Of a DNA stretch of 52,228 nt, positions 43,546-51,687 are shown in pieces. Location: NCBI GenBank assembly GCA_024278275.1, contig JAJRTN010000088.1, forward strand, positions 1 through 52,228, read 5' to 3'. Position 1 is the stretch's first letter. The number at the start of each line of letters is the position of its first letter. This DNA is from Candidatus Hydrogenedentota bacterium. GTDB lineage: Bacteria > Hydrogenedentota > Hydrogenedentia > Hydrogenedentales > JAJRTN01. Made by a program: the position numbers and the translations under genes. Under the pieces are notes generated by a model. That model was not told the DNA's origin. It saw nothing but the letters and a program-made list of their open reading frames with translations, and made no database searches.

Positions 43546-44817
43546 CTACCCCCGCACGATGAGGGCCTCCCGTTCCGGGCCGACGCTTACGTAGCCCACG
43601 GGACACTCGATGAGTTCCTCGATGCGCTTGACGTAGGCCTGGGCGTTCTCCGGCAGATCCTCGAATTGACGGACGCCGGTGATGTCTTCCTCCCAGCCGG
43701 GCAGTTCTTCGTACACCGGGGTGGCCTCGTCGAGGACCGCGTTGAGGGGGAAGCGGTCGATCTTTTCGCCGTGGAAGTCGTAGTGCGTGCAGATCTTGAG
43801 GCGCTTCTGGCCACTGAGGCAGTCGAGCTTGGTGATGACCACGTTGGTGGCGCCTTGGGCCCAGGCGCCGTAGCGCGTGGCCAGGGCGTCAAAGTGGCCG
43901 ATGGTGCGGGGACGGCCCGTGGCGGCACCGTACTCGTCGGCCGACTCGCGGAGCTGGTTACCCTCTTCTTCTTCCATGAGCGTGACGAAGGGCCCCTCAC
44001 CGACACAGGTGGAAAAGGCCTTGACCACGGCGAGCACGTCGGTCGGGGGGTAGCCGAAGAGACCGCCGCCGATGGGAGCGTAAGCCGCCAGCGTGCAGGA
44101 GGAGGTCGTGTAGGGGTAGATGCCGAAGTTGAGGTCGCGGAGTGTGCCCAGTTGGGCCTCGAAGAGGATGTTCTTACCCGCTTTCGCGGCGTCTTCAAGC
44201 AACACAGAAGTATCGCAGATCATGTCTCGAATTACCGCGCTTTGGGCATCGGTCCACGCGAGCATTTCCTCGAGGGTGAAGGGCTGGTCCTTGCCGTAGA
44301 TGCCCGCCGCCTTGATGTGTTTCCAGTCCACCAGGTCGGCCAGGCGCGTCTTGAGGCGCTCGGGATAGAGCAGCTCGCCCACCTGGATGGCCTTTTTCAT
44401 GGTGCGGTCACCATAGGCGGGGGCGATGCCCCGGCGCGTCGAGCCATAGGCCTTGTTGCCCAGCCGCTCCTCTTCCCAGCCGTCTTCCATGCGGTGGAAG
44501 GGGAAACAGATGGTGGCGCGGTCGGACACGCGGATGTTGGGCTCGATACCCCGCGCCCTGATCTCGTCCAATTCCTCGGCGAGGCCCTGCAAGTCGATGA
44601 CCATGCCGGGCCCGAGGATGTTGGTTGCCTTGGGATTAAACACACCGGAAGGCAGCAGATGCAGTTTGAAGGTGCCGAAATCGTTGACCACGGTGTGGCC
44701 TGCGTTGTTCCCGCCCTGGAAGCGGACCACGAAATCCGCGTCCTGCGCCAGGTAGTCCACCATGCGCCCCTTGCCCTCGTCGCCCCAGTTGGCCCCCACC
44801 ACAACCTGTATGCTCAT
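43546..44817 (-). CDS. purA: Adenylosuccinate synthetase
   Basis: Joins IMP and aspartate with GTP hydrolysis, first step from IMP to AMP; cytosolic. The 423-residue protein has GANWGDEGKGRMVDYLA at the N-terminus (P-loop with catalytic Asp), then GGNNAGHTV with the catalytic His. STRRGIAPAYGDR and the loop around GRPRTIGHFDA match the family. The start at 44817 is chosen because MSIQVVVGANWGDEGKG is the standard N-terminus; the upstream extension covers intergenic DNA including a palindrome. It lies 105 bases behind rpsD on the same strand. Confidence 0.97.
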   Translation of the reverse strand: MSIQVVVGANWGDEGKGRMVDYLAQDADFVVRFQGGNNAGHTVVNDFGTFKLHLLPSGVFNPKATNILGPGMVIDLQGLAEELDEIRARGIEPNIRVSDRATICFPFHRMEDGWEEERLGNKAYGSTRRGIAPAYGDRTMKKAIQVGELLYPERLKTRLADLVDWKHIKAAGIYGKDQPFTLEEMLAWTDAQSAVIRDMICDTSVLLEDAAKAGKNILFEAQLGTLRDLNFGIYPYTTSSCTLAAYAPIGGGLFGYPPTDVLAVVKAFSTCVGEGPFVTLMEEEEGNQLRESADEYGAATGRPRTIGHFDALATRYGAWAQGATNVVITKLDCLSGQKRLKICTHYDFHGEKIDRFPLNAVLDEATPVYEELPGWEEDITGVRQFEDLPENAQAYVKRIEELIECPVGYVSVGPEREALIVRG

Positions 44818-44865
44818 GATTCTCTTGCTCCTGCCGGTTCCGGGCCATCGTGGCCGAACACAATT

Positions 44866-44896
44866 GTAGCGGGCCACTGTCGCAGTGGCCCGCTAC
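44866..44896. repeat. Perfect inverted repeat, 14-bp stem with TCG loop
   Basis: Arms 44866-44879 (GTAGCGGGCCACTG) and 44883-44896 are exact complements around a 3-base loop, between rpsD and purA. It could attenuate transcription between them but lacks a T-tract on the minus strand. Its GTAG...CTAC ends match those of the hairpin at 8865-8897. Confidence 0.75.
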
Positions 44897-44922
44897 GAAT
44901 GAAATGGTTTCGCTCGGACCGC

Positions 44923-45531
44923 TTAGCGCGAGTAGAACCCGATAACTCCGGCGGTCTCGGCCTTAAAGGGAATAGTCTCCGCATTGGGCGCGGCCGTCAT
45001 TTTGCCTTCAAAAGATTTCGCGGGACGATCAAGATACTCGGGCAGCGCCATGGGCGGATGTTCCGCGCCTTCCGCAATCATGGGGATTTTCTTGCTGCGC
45101 TCGCGGACACTGACCGTCATGCCCGGCTTCACCAGGAACGAAGGCCGGTCCACTTTCCTGCCATCCACCAAGATGTGGCCGTGGGCCACCAACTGGCGCG
45201 CGGAGAAGATGGTCGGCGCAAAACCCAGGCGATACACAATGCTGTCCAAACGCGACTCAAGCAGCATAAGCAAATTCGTGCCGGTTACACCGCCCATGCG
45301 CTGGGCTTCTTTGAAGATCTTGCGCATCTGGCGCTCCATCAGCCCGTAGTGCATGCGGATTTTCTGCTTTTCACGGAGCTGCTGCCCATACACCGACTGC
45401 TTGCGGCGCATATTCTGCCCATGCTGCCCCGGGGCGTACGGGCGCTTCGTGGCCGGGCACTTCGCGCTGCCCCACACACAACTGCCAAGCCGACGGCACA
45501 GCTTATGTTTTGGTCCGAGATACCTGCCCAT
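44923..45531 (-). CDS. rpsD: 30S ribosomal protein S4
   Basis: Primary 16S rRNA-binding protein of the small subunit, 202 residues. The N-terminus [16 protein letters not shown] with Cys12, Cys18 and Cys25 indicates the zinc-binding (C+) form. The S4 domain is clear in [48 protein letters not shown] precedes the ATG. It is not in the usual rpsM-rpsK-rpsD-rpoA cluster; it has its own promoter (45664-45693) and a leader of about 125 bases, where S4-type autoregulation could act, though no structure was identified. Confidence 0.97.
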   Translation of the reverse strand: MGRYLGPKHKLCRRLGSCVWGSAKCPATKRPYAPGQHGQNMRRKQSVYGQQLREKQKIRMHYGLMERQMRKIFKEAQRMGGVTGTNLLMLLESRLDSIVYRLGFAPTIFSARQLVAHGHILVDGRKVDRPSFLVKPGMTVSVRERSKKIPMIAEGAEHPPMALPEYLDRPAKSFEGKMTAAPNAETIPFKAETAGVIGFYSR

Positions 45532-45844
45532 GAATCCTCTTCAAACCTTTTGTTGTTGAATGCCTCAACCGGCGGCACGCGGGTTGACATAACAGCACAA
45601 CCCAGCGTGGTTCCTGGACGTGAAAAGACACACGAACACCTCGCATGCCTCACGGAACGCAGGATTCTACTCTTTGGCCGCCCCGGTTGTCAAATGTCCG
45701 AATCGAGACATGTAAGTCTTCCAAAAACAGCTAAAAATGCACCGCGTTGCACTTGGTGCTTGAATCCAGGAGATCTTACTGGGGAAGGTATCGTCGCGCC
45801 ATTTACGATCTTACCGGTCATCGGACCGGAAAGGAAATCGTAGG
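45532..45844. other. Intergenic region upstream of rpsD
   Basis: Contains the rpsD leader and promoter on the minus strand. On the plus strand, the sequence just before 45845 presumably belongs to the decayed insertion sequence; no terminal inverted repeat was recognised. Confidence 0.55.
45664..45693 (-). promoter_or_regulatory. Sigma-70 promoter of rpsD
   Basis: On the minus strand: TTGACA (complement of 45688-45693), 18-base spacer, TAGAAT (complement of 45664-45669). Consensus -35 and 5/6 -10, pointing at rpsD about 130 bases downstream. Confidence 0.78.
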
Positions 45845-46140
45845 ATGTCAGGCGAGCGACTTGAGCAGGCATTGGGTGCTTATCGGAAGCGTTACCGTAG
45901 AGGGGGCCGCCAGGAGCGTTCCAAGGTGTTGGATGAGTTTTGTGCATTGACGAATTATCATCGCAAATACGCCATTGCTCTCTTGGGGCGTGCGGTGGAT
46001 AACGGCAAGCTGCCGGCCGGGCGGCGGCGTGGCCCAACTATACGCCGGCGGCGGTCCGGGTGTTGGAGGCTGTTTGGAAAGCGGCGGATTACCCCTGGTC
46101 GCTTCGGCTGAAGGGGTTGCTGCCTTTGTGGCTGCCCTGA
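45845..46140 (+). pseudogene. Decayed transposase (DDE/integrase-type) fragment
   Basis: The first frame encodes an N-terminal transposase helix-turn-helix region: EQALGAYRKRYRRGGRQERS then SKVLDEFCALTNYHRKYAIA and LLGRAV. Around 46030 the homology moves by two bases into the frame reading YTPAAVRVLEAVWKAADYPW and SLRLKGLLPLWLP, which stops at 46140. Such 'L.EFC..TGYHRKYA..LL' transposases are normally over 350 residues, so the catalytic part is lost. Remnants may extend to about 46300 (FAVHSNPLFHF). It is inactive. Confidence 0.75.
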
Positions 46141-46416
46141 GCGTACGCATGTCCGCTGTCCGGCCCGAAACGATCCGTCAAAACCGATCCTGAAAAAGCC
46201 CAACTTCGTGATGTGGCGCTTCTCGCAAAATGCCGCGATCCGTTCGCTGTCCATTCCAATCCGCTGTTCCATTTCCGCGTCTCCACCCTATTGCGAAAAA
46301 CGTATCTCACAGGTGGTCCAAGAGGTGTTCTCCGTGTATGGGGCCCGTCCGTTGCACACCGGTTGTGCCTGTGTTACACTTTTTACGCTGTAAGCGGAGC
46401 GTGCGGAGGATAATTC

Positions 46417-46890
46417 ATGGATCTCCTGGTGGAACATTTTCAGGCGAATATTTGGATCTATCTGGCCGGCGCGGTGGTGGTGCTGCCCCTGGTTTATCTC
46501 ACCCGCAAGTGGTCCGTTCCCGCCATACTCTATACCATCGAAATTGCTATCTACATGTTGATAATGCATACCTCCGTGTTTCTGCTGGTGAAGGTTACGC
46601 GGTGGTTCAAGCAGGAATCCTCCATGAGGGCCTTGCGGCCCGACGGCACCCCGGAAGGCGCACCCACCTGGGGCACCCCCTACTTCGAGTTCTGGCGCCG
46701 CGACCTTTATGATCCGCCGTGGATCGTCTATGCTGAATTGGCTTTTATCGTCGTCATCGTTTACCTGGTGTGGCGCTACCGTCCCCTGAAAGTACAGCGC
46801 AGAGGGCGACGGAAAACAACCTATAATCACGGGAAAGAAAGCACGGCACGCCGTAGTGCCGCCGGGTCGCGTGGTGCTCGTGGCCGCTGA
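46417..46890 (+). CDS. Small inner-membrane protein of unknown function
   Basis: Protein of 157 residues, not recognised. It has three predicted membrane segments: about residues 12-28 (IWIYLAGAVVVLPLVYL), 33-60 (VPAILYTIEIAIYMLIMHTS) and 105-122 (IVYAELAFIVVIVYLVW). The loop between the second and third holds TPYFEFWRRDLYDPPW. The C-terminal 35 residues are strongly basic and probably cytosolic. The ATG has GCGGAGGATAATTC upstream, a good ribosome-binding site. It lies between the transposase remnant and the zinc-ribbon TPR gene with no evident operon partner. It could have been exposed to the nearby insertion-sequence decay, but the frame is intact. Confidence 0.7.
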   Translation: MDLLVEHFQANIWIYLAGAVVVLPLVYLTRKWSVPAILYTIEIAIYMLIMHTSVFLLVKVTRWFKQESSMRALRPDGTPEGAPTWGTPYFEFWRRDLYDPPWIVYAELAFIVVIVYLVWRYRPLKVQRRGRRKTTYNHGKESTARRSAAGSRGARGR

Positions 46891-47229
46891 TCGTGGCACG
46901 GCATATTGCGGGTATTTCTATCTTTTCGCCCTATGGCCCATCAATTCCATCTTTCGTATCTTGCTGAAATTACAGGGGAAAGGCTTATTTCGTTTCGAGA
47001 ATTACTTGACAAAACGCCTTTCCAGATGGACCCCTTCGGTGTATAATTCCTGTGAGTCCTTGCCGGCTCAGCCACGCTTTCAGGGCAGCTACCGAGCGTG
47101 GTGGTCCCCGGAGGGCAGGCTGGTTTTCCCCTTGGGGTTACGCTGGATCTGTTCGCGCCGGGCCGTCGGCAATCGCGTGGCCGCCCGTTTCTTCCGGGGC
47201 GTGACGGCAGCAAAGAGAGGTATAAGCTC
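46891..47229. other. Intergenic region with promoter of zinc-ribbon TPR gene
   Basis: About 340 bases. Apart from the promoter at 47019-47047 nothing was identified. The frame upstream of the GTG start at 47230 is open but lacks conserved features. Confidence 0.55.
47019..47047 (+). promoter_or_regulatory. Sigma-70-like promoter of zinc-ribbon TPR gene
   Basis: TTTCCA (47019-47024), 17-base spacer, perfect TATAAT (47042-47047); about 180 bases before the GTG start. A consensus TTGACA at 47006 is 30 bases from this -10 and cannot be its partner. Confidence 0.55.
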
Positions 47230-48765
47230 GTGGCAGCCAAGATCAACTGTCCCTATTGCGGCAAACTCACCGATCCCCAACTGGACAACTGCCCCCATTG
47301 TGGCGGTCCGATGAAGGGGGACGCACCCGAGATACGTGGGCACGCCGGGCAGCAACATTGTCCCGGCTGCGGTGCTCCCGTGCAGGATGGCGACATCGTC
47401 TGCGTGGGCTGTGGCACCAACCTGATCACGGGGCAGAAGATTACCGAGGAGCGGCGTGACGCCATGGCGCGGCAGCGCAACTATCAACCGCTTCTCATTG
47501 TGGGGGCCATCGCCGTCATTGCGCTTGTTGTTTTGGGCGGCATCTTCCTGGTGCTTTCCCGTGACCCGGTCAAGGAAGCCCTCAAGCTCAGCCAGAATAA
47601 TCGCGTCCTCGACGCGATCAATGTTCTTCTCGCGCACGTGGACAAGAAAGCCGATGATGCACGGGCGCAGTTCCTGCTTGGCAAGCTTTACTGGCGGAGC
47701 GGTCAGCATGGACAGGCGGCCAAGGCCTTCGACGCGGCCCACGTGGTCGATCCCACCAACCGCGAAGCGGGCCTGTTGGCGGCCCTGGCCTACAGCAAGC
47801 AGCCGGGTGACACCGGGCGGAACGGCCAGCTCAGCGCGCTGAATCGCCTGGTGTCTCAGTCCCCCGATGACACGCAGGCGCAGTACCTCTATGCCCTGGC
47901 CCTGGGAGACGCGCAGGACTATGCCGGAGAGCGTGAGCACCTTGAAGCGGTGTTACGCATCGACCCGGGCAACGCGCTGGCCCGCCGAAGCCTGGGCATC
48001 GCCCTCGCCCTGGAAGGCAATCTTTCCGAAGCCGCCAAATCCCTGCAAAGCGCCTTGCGAACGGACGGCGTGGACCGTGCCAACACGCAGACGGTGCTGG
48101 GGTTGGTGGCCAGCTTGCAGGGCGATCCCGAGGCGGCCGAGGCCCATCTTCGTGAAGGGGTGAAAGACGAATCAAGCACGGTCTCCCTGGCCCAGGCGCG
48201 TTTGGGCCTTCTCTACATGGAGCAGGGCGATTACGACCGGGCGTTGCCGCAACTCCGCGAGGCCCGGAAGAACGGTGACACCTCGCCCACGACACGCTTT
48301 TTCCATGCCCTGTGCCTTGAATCGGCGGGGCTTGACCGTGAGGCCCTCGACGGGTATTCCCAACTGGTGGACCAGGGGCAAGGCCGTTTTGCCGTGGAAG
48401 CCGCCATACAAATGGCACGCCTCTACCTGGCGCAGGGCAATGACACGAAGGCGCGGGAGGCCGTTCGCAGCGCCACGCAAATGGGCGGCGCCTCGGCGCG
48501 GCTTTACACCCTGCAAGGGCAGATTCACGTCTTAGACGGTGAGCTGGGTGAAGCGCAGGACAGTTTCCGAAAGGCCATGCGCGAGAATCCGGATTACGGC
48601 CCCGCCTACCTGGAGAGCGGCCTGTTACGTATTCGCCGGGGACTGGTGTCGGAAGGACTCCGCGAACTGGATCGTTATCTGAAAATTGCCGGTGATTCCC
48701 CCGCCGGTCACACGGAAGAAATTCGGCTGTTGGTGGAACAGCTCCGCCAGACGGTGGTGAGCTGA
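47230..48765 (+). CDS. Zinc-ribbon / transmembrane / TPR protein
   Basis: Protein of 511 residues, predicted inner-membrane scaffold. Two N-terminal zinc ribbons (CPYCGKL...CPHCGG, then CPGCGAP...CVGCGTN) occupy residues 1-65. One membrane helix is at about 85-105 (LLIVGAIAVIALVVLGGIFLV). The remaining 400 residues are periplasmic TPR repeats, recognisable by A..LL..A motifs such as ALPQLREARKNGD, AKAFDAAHVVDPTNREAG and LEAVLRIDPGNALARRSLGI. The GTG start at 47230 follows GAGAGGTATAAG and puts the Cys motif at the N-terminus. The next gene, also TPR-bearing, starts 88 bases later on the same strand, so they probably work together. Biological role unknown. Confidence 0.82.
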   Translation: MAAKINCPYCGKLTDPQLDNCPHCGGPMKGDAPEIRGHAGQQHCPGCGAPVQDGDIVCVGCGTNLITGQKITEERRDAMARQRNYQPLLIVGAIAVIALVVLGGIFLVLSRDPVKEALKLSQNNRVLDAINVLLAHVDKKADDARAQFLLGKLYWRSGQHGQAAKAFDAAHVVDPTNREAGLLAALAYSKQPGDTGRNGQLSALNRLVSQSPDDTQAQYLYALALGDAQDYAGEREHLEAVLRIDPGNALARRSLGIALALEGNLSEAAKSLQSALRTDGVDRANTQTVLGLVASLQGDPEAAEAHLREGVKDESSTVSLAQARLGLLYMEQGDYDRALPQLREARKNGDTSPTTRFFHALCLESAGLDREALDGYSQLVDQGQGRFAVEAAIQMARLYLAQGNDTKAREAVRSATQMGGASARLYTLQGQIHVLDGELGEAQDSFRKAMRENPDYGPAYLESGLLRIRRGLVSEGLRELDRYLKIAGDSPAGHTEEIRLLVEQLRQTVVS

Positions 48766-48853
48766 GAGGCGGGGAATGTTGCGCCATTTACAGCGAAATG
48801 AGAACGACGTCGACGATATACTCTCCGCACGTTCGTTCCGGGAGATTGAATCC

Positions 48854-50299
48854 ATGGGTAAGCGTGTCCGGATCCTTGCCGTGCTGGCCTTTTCCGTTTT
48901 GCTGTGTCTTCCCGCGCCGGCATGGGGGCCCAAGAGTCAGTTGGCCATCGTGACGACGGCTTCACACCTTCTGGCGAGAAGCGTCAACGTTCCCTTGACA
49001 CGTTTCTCGAATGATCTCCGCAATGGCTCCATGGTTTCGCAGGCGCAAATGCAGGCCCTGTACCCCAACCTGGGCACCAACGTTGTCAGTGCCATTGAGT
49101 CGGAGATGTACCTGCTCCAGGCCGTCAAGGGCAGCAAGGTGGATCCCTATTTCGCCTTTCGCCTGGGGGCCCTGGGGAAGCTGGTGGCCAACGCGACAGC
49201 GCCCATGCGTGATGTCAAGGCCACCTACCGTAATCTTTACTATGCCGACGTGGAAGGCAATATCAAGAGCGAGCTGAAACAGTCCAAGCGCCGCAAAGTG
49301 AGTCCCCGCGACTATTTTAACGATGTCATGGCGCAAGCGCGGCGGAATGACGCGCTCATCCTGCGTGAATACGAGACCGGCGTGGGATTCAACGGCGTGG
49401 CCCGTGCCACCCTTCCCGACGCGGCGAGCCTGTCCGTCATGGCCGTGGCGGATGTGTGGTACACCATCCTGACCGGGAACTCGGTGCCGGGCGGTGTGTC
49501 GGATGTTCAGCTTCGCGCCTATGTTCTGAAAGCCTATGCTTTCTATGTCGCCCGGGGCAACGCCGGGGAAATTGACGCGGCGGCCAAACGTTTCGACACG
49601 CTGGTGACCAAGACGCCCGACATGCAGGTGCAGATCGGTGACATGTTCTATGGGGCCAACTTCCCCGAGCGGGCCATGCGGGAGTATGAAGCGGTACTCG
49701 CCGTGACCCCCGACCGGCGTGACGTGATCAAAAAAATCAGCGATTACTACATGCGTCTTGGGGAAGAGGCGCTTCGCGATGGACGCCTGGAAAGTGCTTT
49801 GCAGGATTTCAACCGGGCCATCGCGGTGAATCCCCTTCACCCCACGGCACAGGCCCGCAAAATTGACGCGGAAAAACTAATCAGCGAACGAAACGCGCGT
49901 TTGGCCAAGAACCAACAGGCCTTGGAGCAAGCCGCGGAGTTTGAAGCCCTGGCCGAAAGCGAGGTCAAGAACCGCCGCTTTGCCGAAGGTATCGTCCTGC
50001 TCAACCAGGCCCTCGCCTCTTACTTGGAAGTCACGAACGAATTCCCCGTCGAAAGCCGTAAAGGCGAGCAAGGCGCGGCGGATGTCCGGTCGCGCATCGA
50101 CATGCTGAAGCGGGAACTGGTGGCCAACACACAACGCTTCAGCGGCAGCGGTTTCGGCCTCGATGCCCCCATGTTGGCCAGGGACGCGGCCCAGGGCCTG
50201 GATGAAAAGGTGCTCCGGGAGCTGCTGCACCGTGAGTATGAAACCACCATGGACACCCTCGAAGAGAGCATGAACGCCGCCCTGGGCGTGCAGCCATAG
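48854..50299 (+). CDS. Exported protein with TPR-like repeats, unknown function
   Basis: Protein of 481 residues with a signal peptide (MGKRVRILAVLAFSVLLCLP, then APAWG). The N-terminal half (about 30-260, from KSQLAIVTTASHLLARSV) is helical and begins much like zinc-dependent phospholipase C proteins (PAWGPKSQLAIVTTASH), but the zinc ligands are not evident. Residues about 260-360 form TPR-type repeats (YEAVLAVTPDRRDVIKKISD, LESALQDFNRAIAVNPLHPT). A coiled-coil-like segment follows (LISERNARLAKNQQALEQA) to the C-terminus. ATG 48854 is used because GGAGA lies 8 bases upstream; a start at 48776 gives no leader. It is 88 bases behind the zinc-ribbon TPR gene. Function not recognised. Confidence 0.78.
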   Translation: MGKRVRILAVLAFSVLLCLPAPAWGPKSQLAIVTTASHLLARSVNVPLTRFSNDLRNGSMVSQAQMQALYPNLGTNVVSAIESEMYLLQAVKGSKVDPYFAFRLGALGKLVANATAPMRDVKATYRNLYYADVEGNIKSELKQSKRRKVSPRDYFNDVMAQARRNDALILREYETGVGFNGVARATLPDAASLSVMAVADVWYTILTGNSVPGGVSDVQLRAYVLKAYAFYVARGNAGEIDAAAKRFDTLVTKTPDMQVQIGDMFYGANFPERAMREYEAVLAVTPDRRDVIKKISDYYMRLGEEALRDGRLESALQDFNRAIAVNPLHPTAQARKIDAEKLISERNARLAKNQQALEQAAEFEALAESEVKNRRFAEGIVLLNQALASYLEVTNEFPVESRKGEQGAADVRSRIDMLKRELVANTQRFSGSGFGLDAPMLARDAAQGLDEKVLRELLHREYETTMDTLEESMNAALGVQP

Positions 50300-50344
50300 C
50301 GCGTACCGGCCCCCCCCCCATGACCCTTCACGCCGCGCAGGGAA

Positions 50345-50977
50345 TCAATCCGTGTCGTAAACCACTTCCGGAAAGGAAGCGCTCCATGGGGCTTCTTCCC
50401 CGTTGACCAGGGCATAGCGCGCACGACCGGGGCCGGCCTCCACCGGGCCGGGGCAAACAAAAAACGCGCCGTCCACGGTGGTGGCGAAAGGCACCGCCCC
50501 CCCGCCGCAAACAATGATATCGGCCAGGGCCTCCTCACGGAACCGGCGCAGACGCGCGACGGGGGTTTCGGGACCCACCGCGTCGCTTTGTGAATTCCCG
50601 GTTCCATGGCTCAAGTATATTACGAGCTGATCCATCTCAATACGTTGTGATTTACGTAAGTTGCGCAGAAACTCGAGGTTGGCGCTGTGCGTATGCGCAT
50701 GAGCCCGATCCATGGCCGCGAAAGCCTCGGGTTCCATGCGGGCGCGGAGCGAAGTCCGTTTCTTGCTGAAACGCGCGACAAGGCGGTCCTCCCTTCCCTG
50801 CACACAATAAATATCGCCCGTGCGCAACCGATCAACGACGGCGTCGCCGCCGTCGCCGCCGACAACAGCATTTCCCGTGTGCATGATCACGTGAATTCCG
50901 CTTTCATCGATCTGATCGAGTACGGCCTCAAAGGCGCGCAGGTTGCCCCGAATGTCACCAATAACGGCAAAAAGCAT
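50345..50977 (-). CDS. Degenerate calcineurin-like phosphoesterase
   Basis: Protein of 210 residues with the fold of YfcE/MJ0936-type metallophosphoesterases, but the metal-ligand motifs are changed. GDIRGNLRAFEAVL stands for GDxHGNxxAL, HTGNAVVGG for GDxxxxG, VQGREDR for GNxD, and the terminal GHTH equivalent reads CGGGAVPF. Only SHGTGN keeps a His in the SHG position. Loss of nearly all metal ligands predicts no catalysis; a regulatory or binding role is possible. The start at 50977 (MLFAVIGDIRGN) begins with the first strand, as in the family; it has a GGAGAA site (GAAGGAGAAGG) upstream. It is convergent with the TPR gene and divergent from HU. Confidence 0.78.
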   Translation of the reverse strand: MLFAVIGDIRGNLRAFEAVLDQIDESGIHVIMHTGNAVVGGDGGDAVVDRLRTGDIYCVQGREDRLVARFSKKRTSLRARMEPEAFAAMDRAHAHTHSANLEFLRNLRKSQRIEMDQLVIYLSHGTGNSQSDAVGPETPVARLRRFREEALADIIVCGGGAVPFATTVDGAFFVCPGPVEAGPGRARYALVNGEEAPWSASFPEVVYDTD

Positions 50978-51138
50978 GGCCAAAGACTCCTTCTCCCCAA
51001 AGCCCGAAGCGACTGAAAACATCCGAACCGGCACTATGTCGTGGCCGGATTCCCGAGTTAATTATTTACGCAAGTCCTTTTCCTATAATAACTTACGCTT
51101 TGGTCCAAAAGAAAATAATCCCTGCCGGACCCGTTTCG

Positions 51139-51195
51139 CCCCTGAAAACAGGGCTGTTTTGCCCCAAAAAATTAAAACACCCCTGAAAATAGGGC
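51139..51195. promoter_or_regulatory. Duplicated palindromic operator-like sites upstream of HU
   Basis: Two 16-base copies, CCCCTGAAAACAGGGC (51139-51154) and CCCCTGAAAATAGGGC (51180-51195), differ at one base and are 41 bases apart, close to four helical turns. Each is a CCCTG-N4-CAGGG-type palindrome. The second ends immediately before the -35 TTGACA. Confidence 0.55.
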
Positions 51196-51224
51196 TTGAC
51201 AAACGGCTCGTTAGTCGCTATCTA
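51196..51224 (+). promoter_or_regulatory. Sigma-70-like promoter of HU gene
   Basis: Perfect TTGACA (51196-51201), 17-base spacer and a poor -10 TATCTA (51219-51224). The weak -10 together with the adjacent palindromes suggests activator-dependent or repressible transcription. Confidence 0.5.
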
Positions 51225-51372
51225 AAAGACCTAGCTGGCGCGTGTGAAGAGGAAGGCCCGCGCCGTGTAAACAGTTTGATGTGTGTTTTCGTGGCTTGCC
51301 GGCCCGTGTGGGACGGGCATGCCGCACAACAAGTCCGTCGGGAACCAACGGAAAAAACGGAGGAACAGAGAG

Positions 51373-51687
51373 ATGCCATTCAAGAAAGCAAAGAGCACCG
51401 ACAAGCCCCTGACCAAAGCCAAAATCCTGGAAGCCGTGGCCGAGGAAGCCGGACTTGCCAAGAAAGACGTGTTGAGTGTTATCACCGCGTTGACCGAACT
51501 TTCCTATGCACAGGCCCCGGTGGGCTTCACTTTCCCGGGGCTTGGCAAACTGGTTGTTCAGCAGCGCAAGGCGCGCAAGGGCCGCAACCCGGCCACGGGC
51601 GAGACCATTCGGATTCCGGCGAAGAAGGTGCTCAAGTTCCGCATCGCGAAGGCCGCGAAAGACGCGATCACGCCGCCCAAGAAATAG
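51373..51687 (+). CDS. HU/IHF-family DNA-binding protein
   Basis: Nucleoid protein of 104 residues that bends DNA as a dimer. A basic N-terminal tail (MPFKKAKSTDKPLTKAK) precedes helices ILEAVAEEAGLAKKDVLSVI. The DNA-binding arm reads RKGRNPATGETIRIPAKK, with the Pro that intercalates between base pairs, and the C-terminal helix is LKFRIAKAAKDAI. It is slightly longer than the standard 90 residues because of the N-terminal basic extension. ATG 51373 has GGAGGAA 7 bases upstream. It has its own promoter with duplicated palindromes and a hairpin downstream, so it appears monocistronic. Confidence 0.93.
   Translation: MPFKKAKSTDKPLTKAKILEAVAEEAGLAKKDVLSVITALTELSYAQAPVGFTFPGLGKLVVQQRKARKGRNPATGETIRIPAKKVLKFRIAKAAKDAITPPKK

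Larger units (their letters stand above)
50978..51372. other. Intergenic region with HU control elements
   Basis: About 395 bases, AT-richer than the rest of the window. It carries the duplicated CCCTG-N4-(C/T)AGGG sites and the TTGACA promoter of the HU gene; nothing else recognised. Confidence 0.55.

Noticed and set aside
43100-43606. Minus-strand frame downstream of purA
   Set aside because: It runs through dispersed repeat copy B and overlaps the purA 3' end; no family features.
43666-45843. 725-codon plus-strand frame across purA and rpsD
   Set aside because: Antisense to two conserved genes.
47006-47047. Perfect TTGACA followed by perfect TATAAT
   Set aside because: The two hexamers are 30 bases apart, too far to be one promoter; the -10 is instead paired with TTTCCA at 17 bases.
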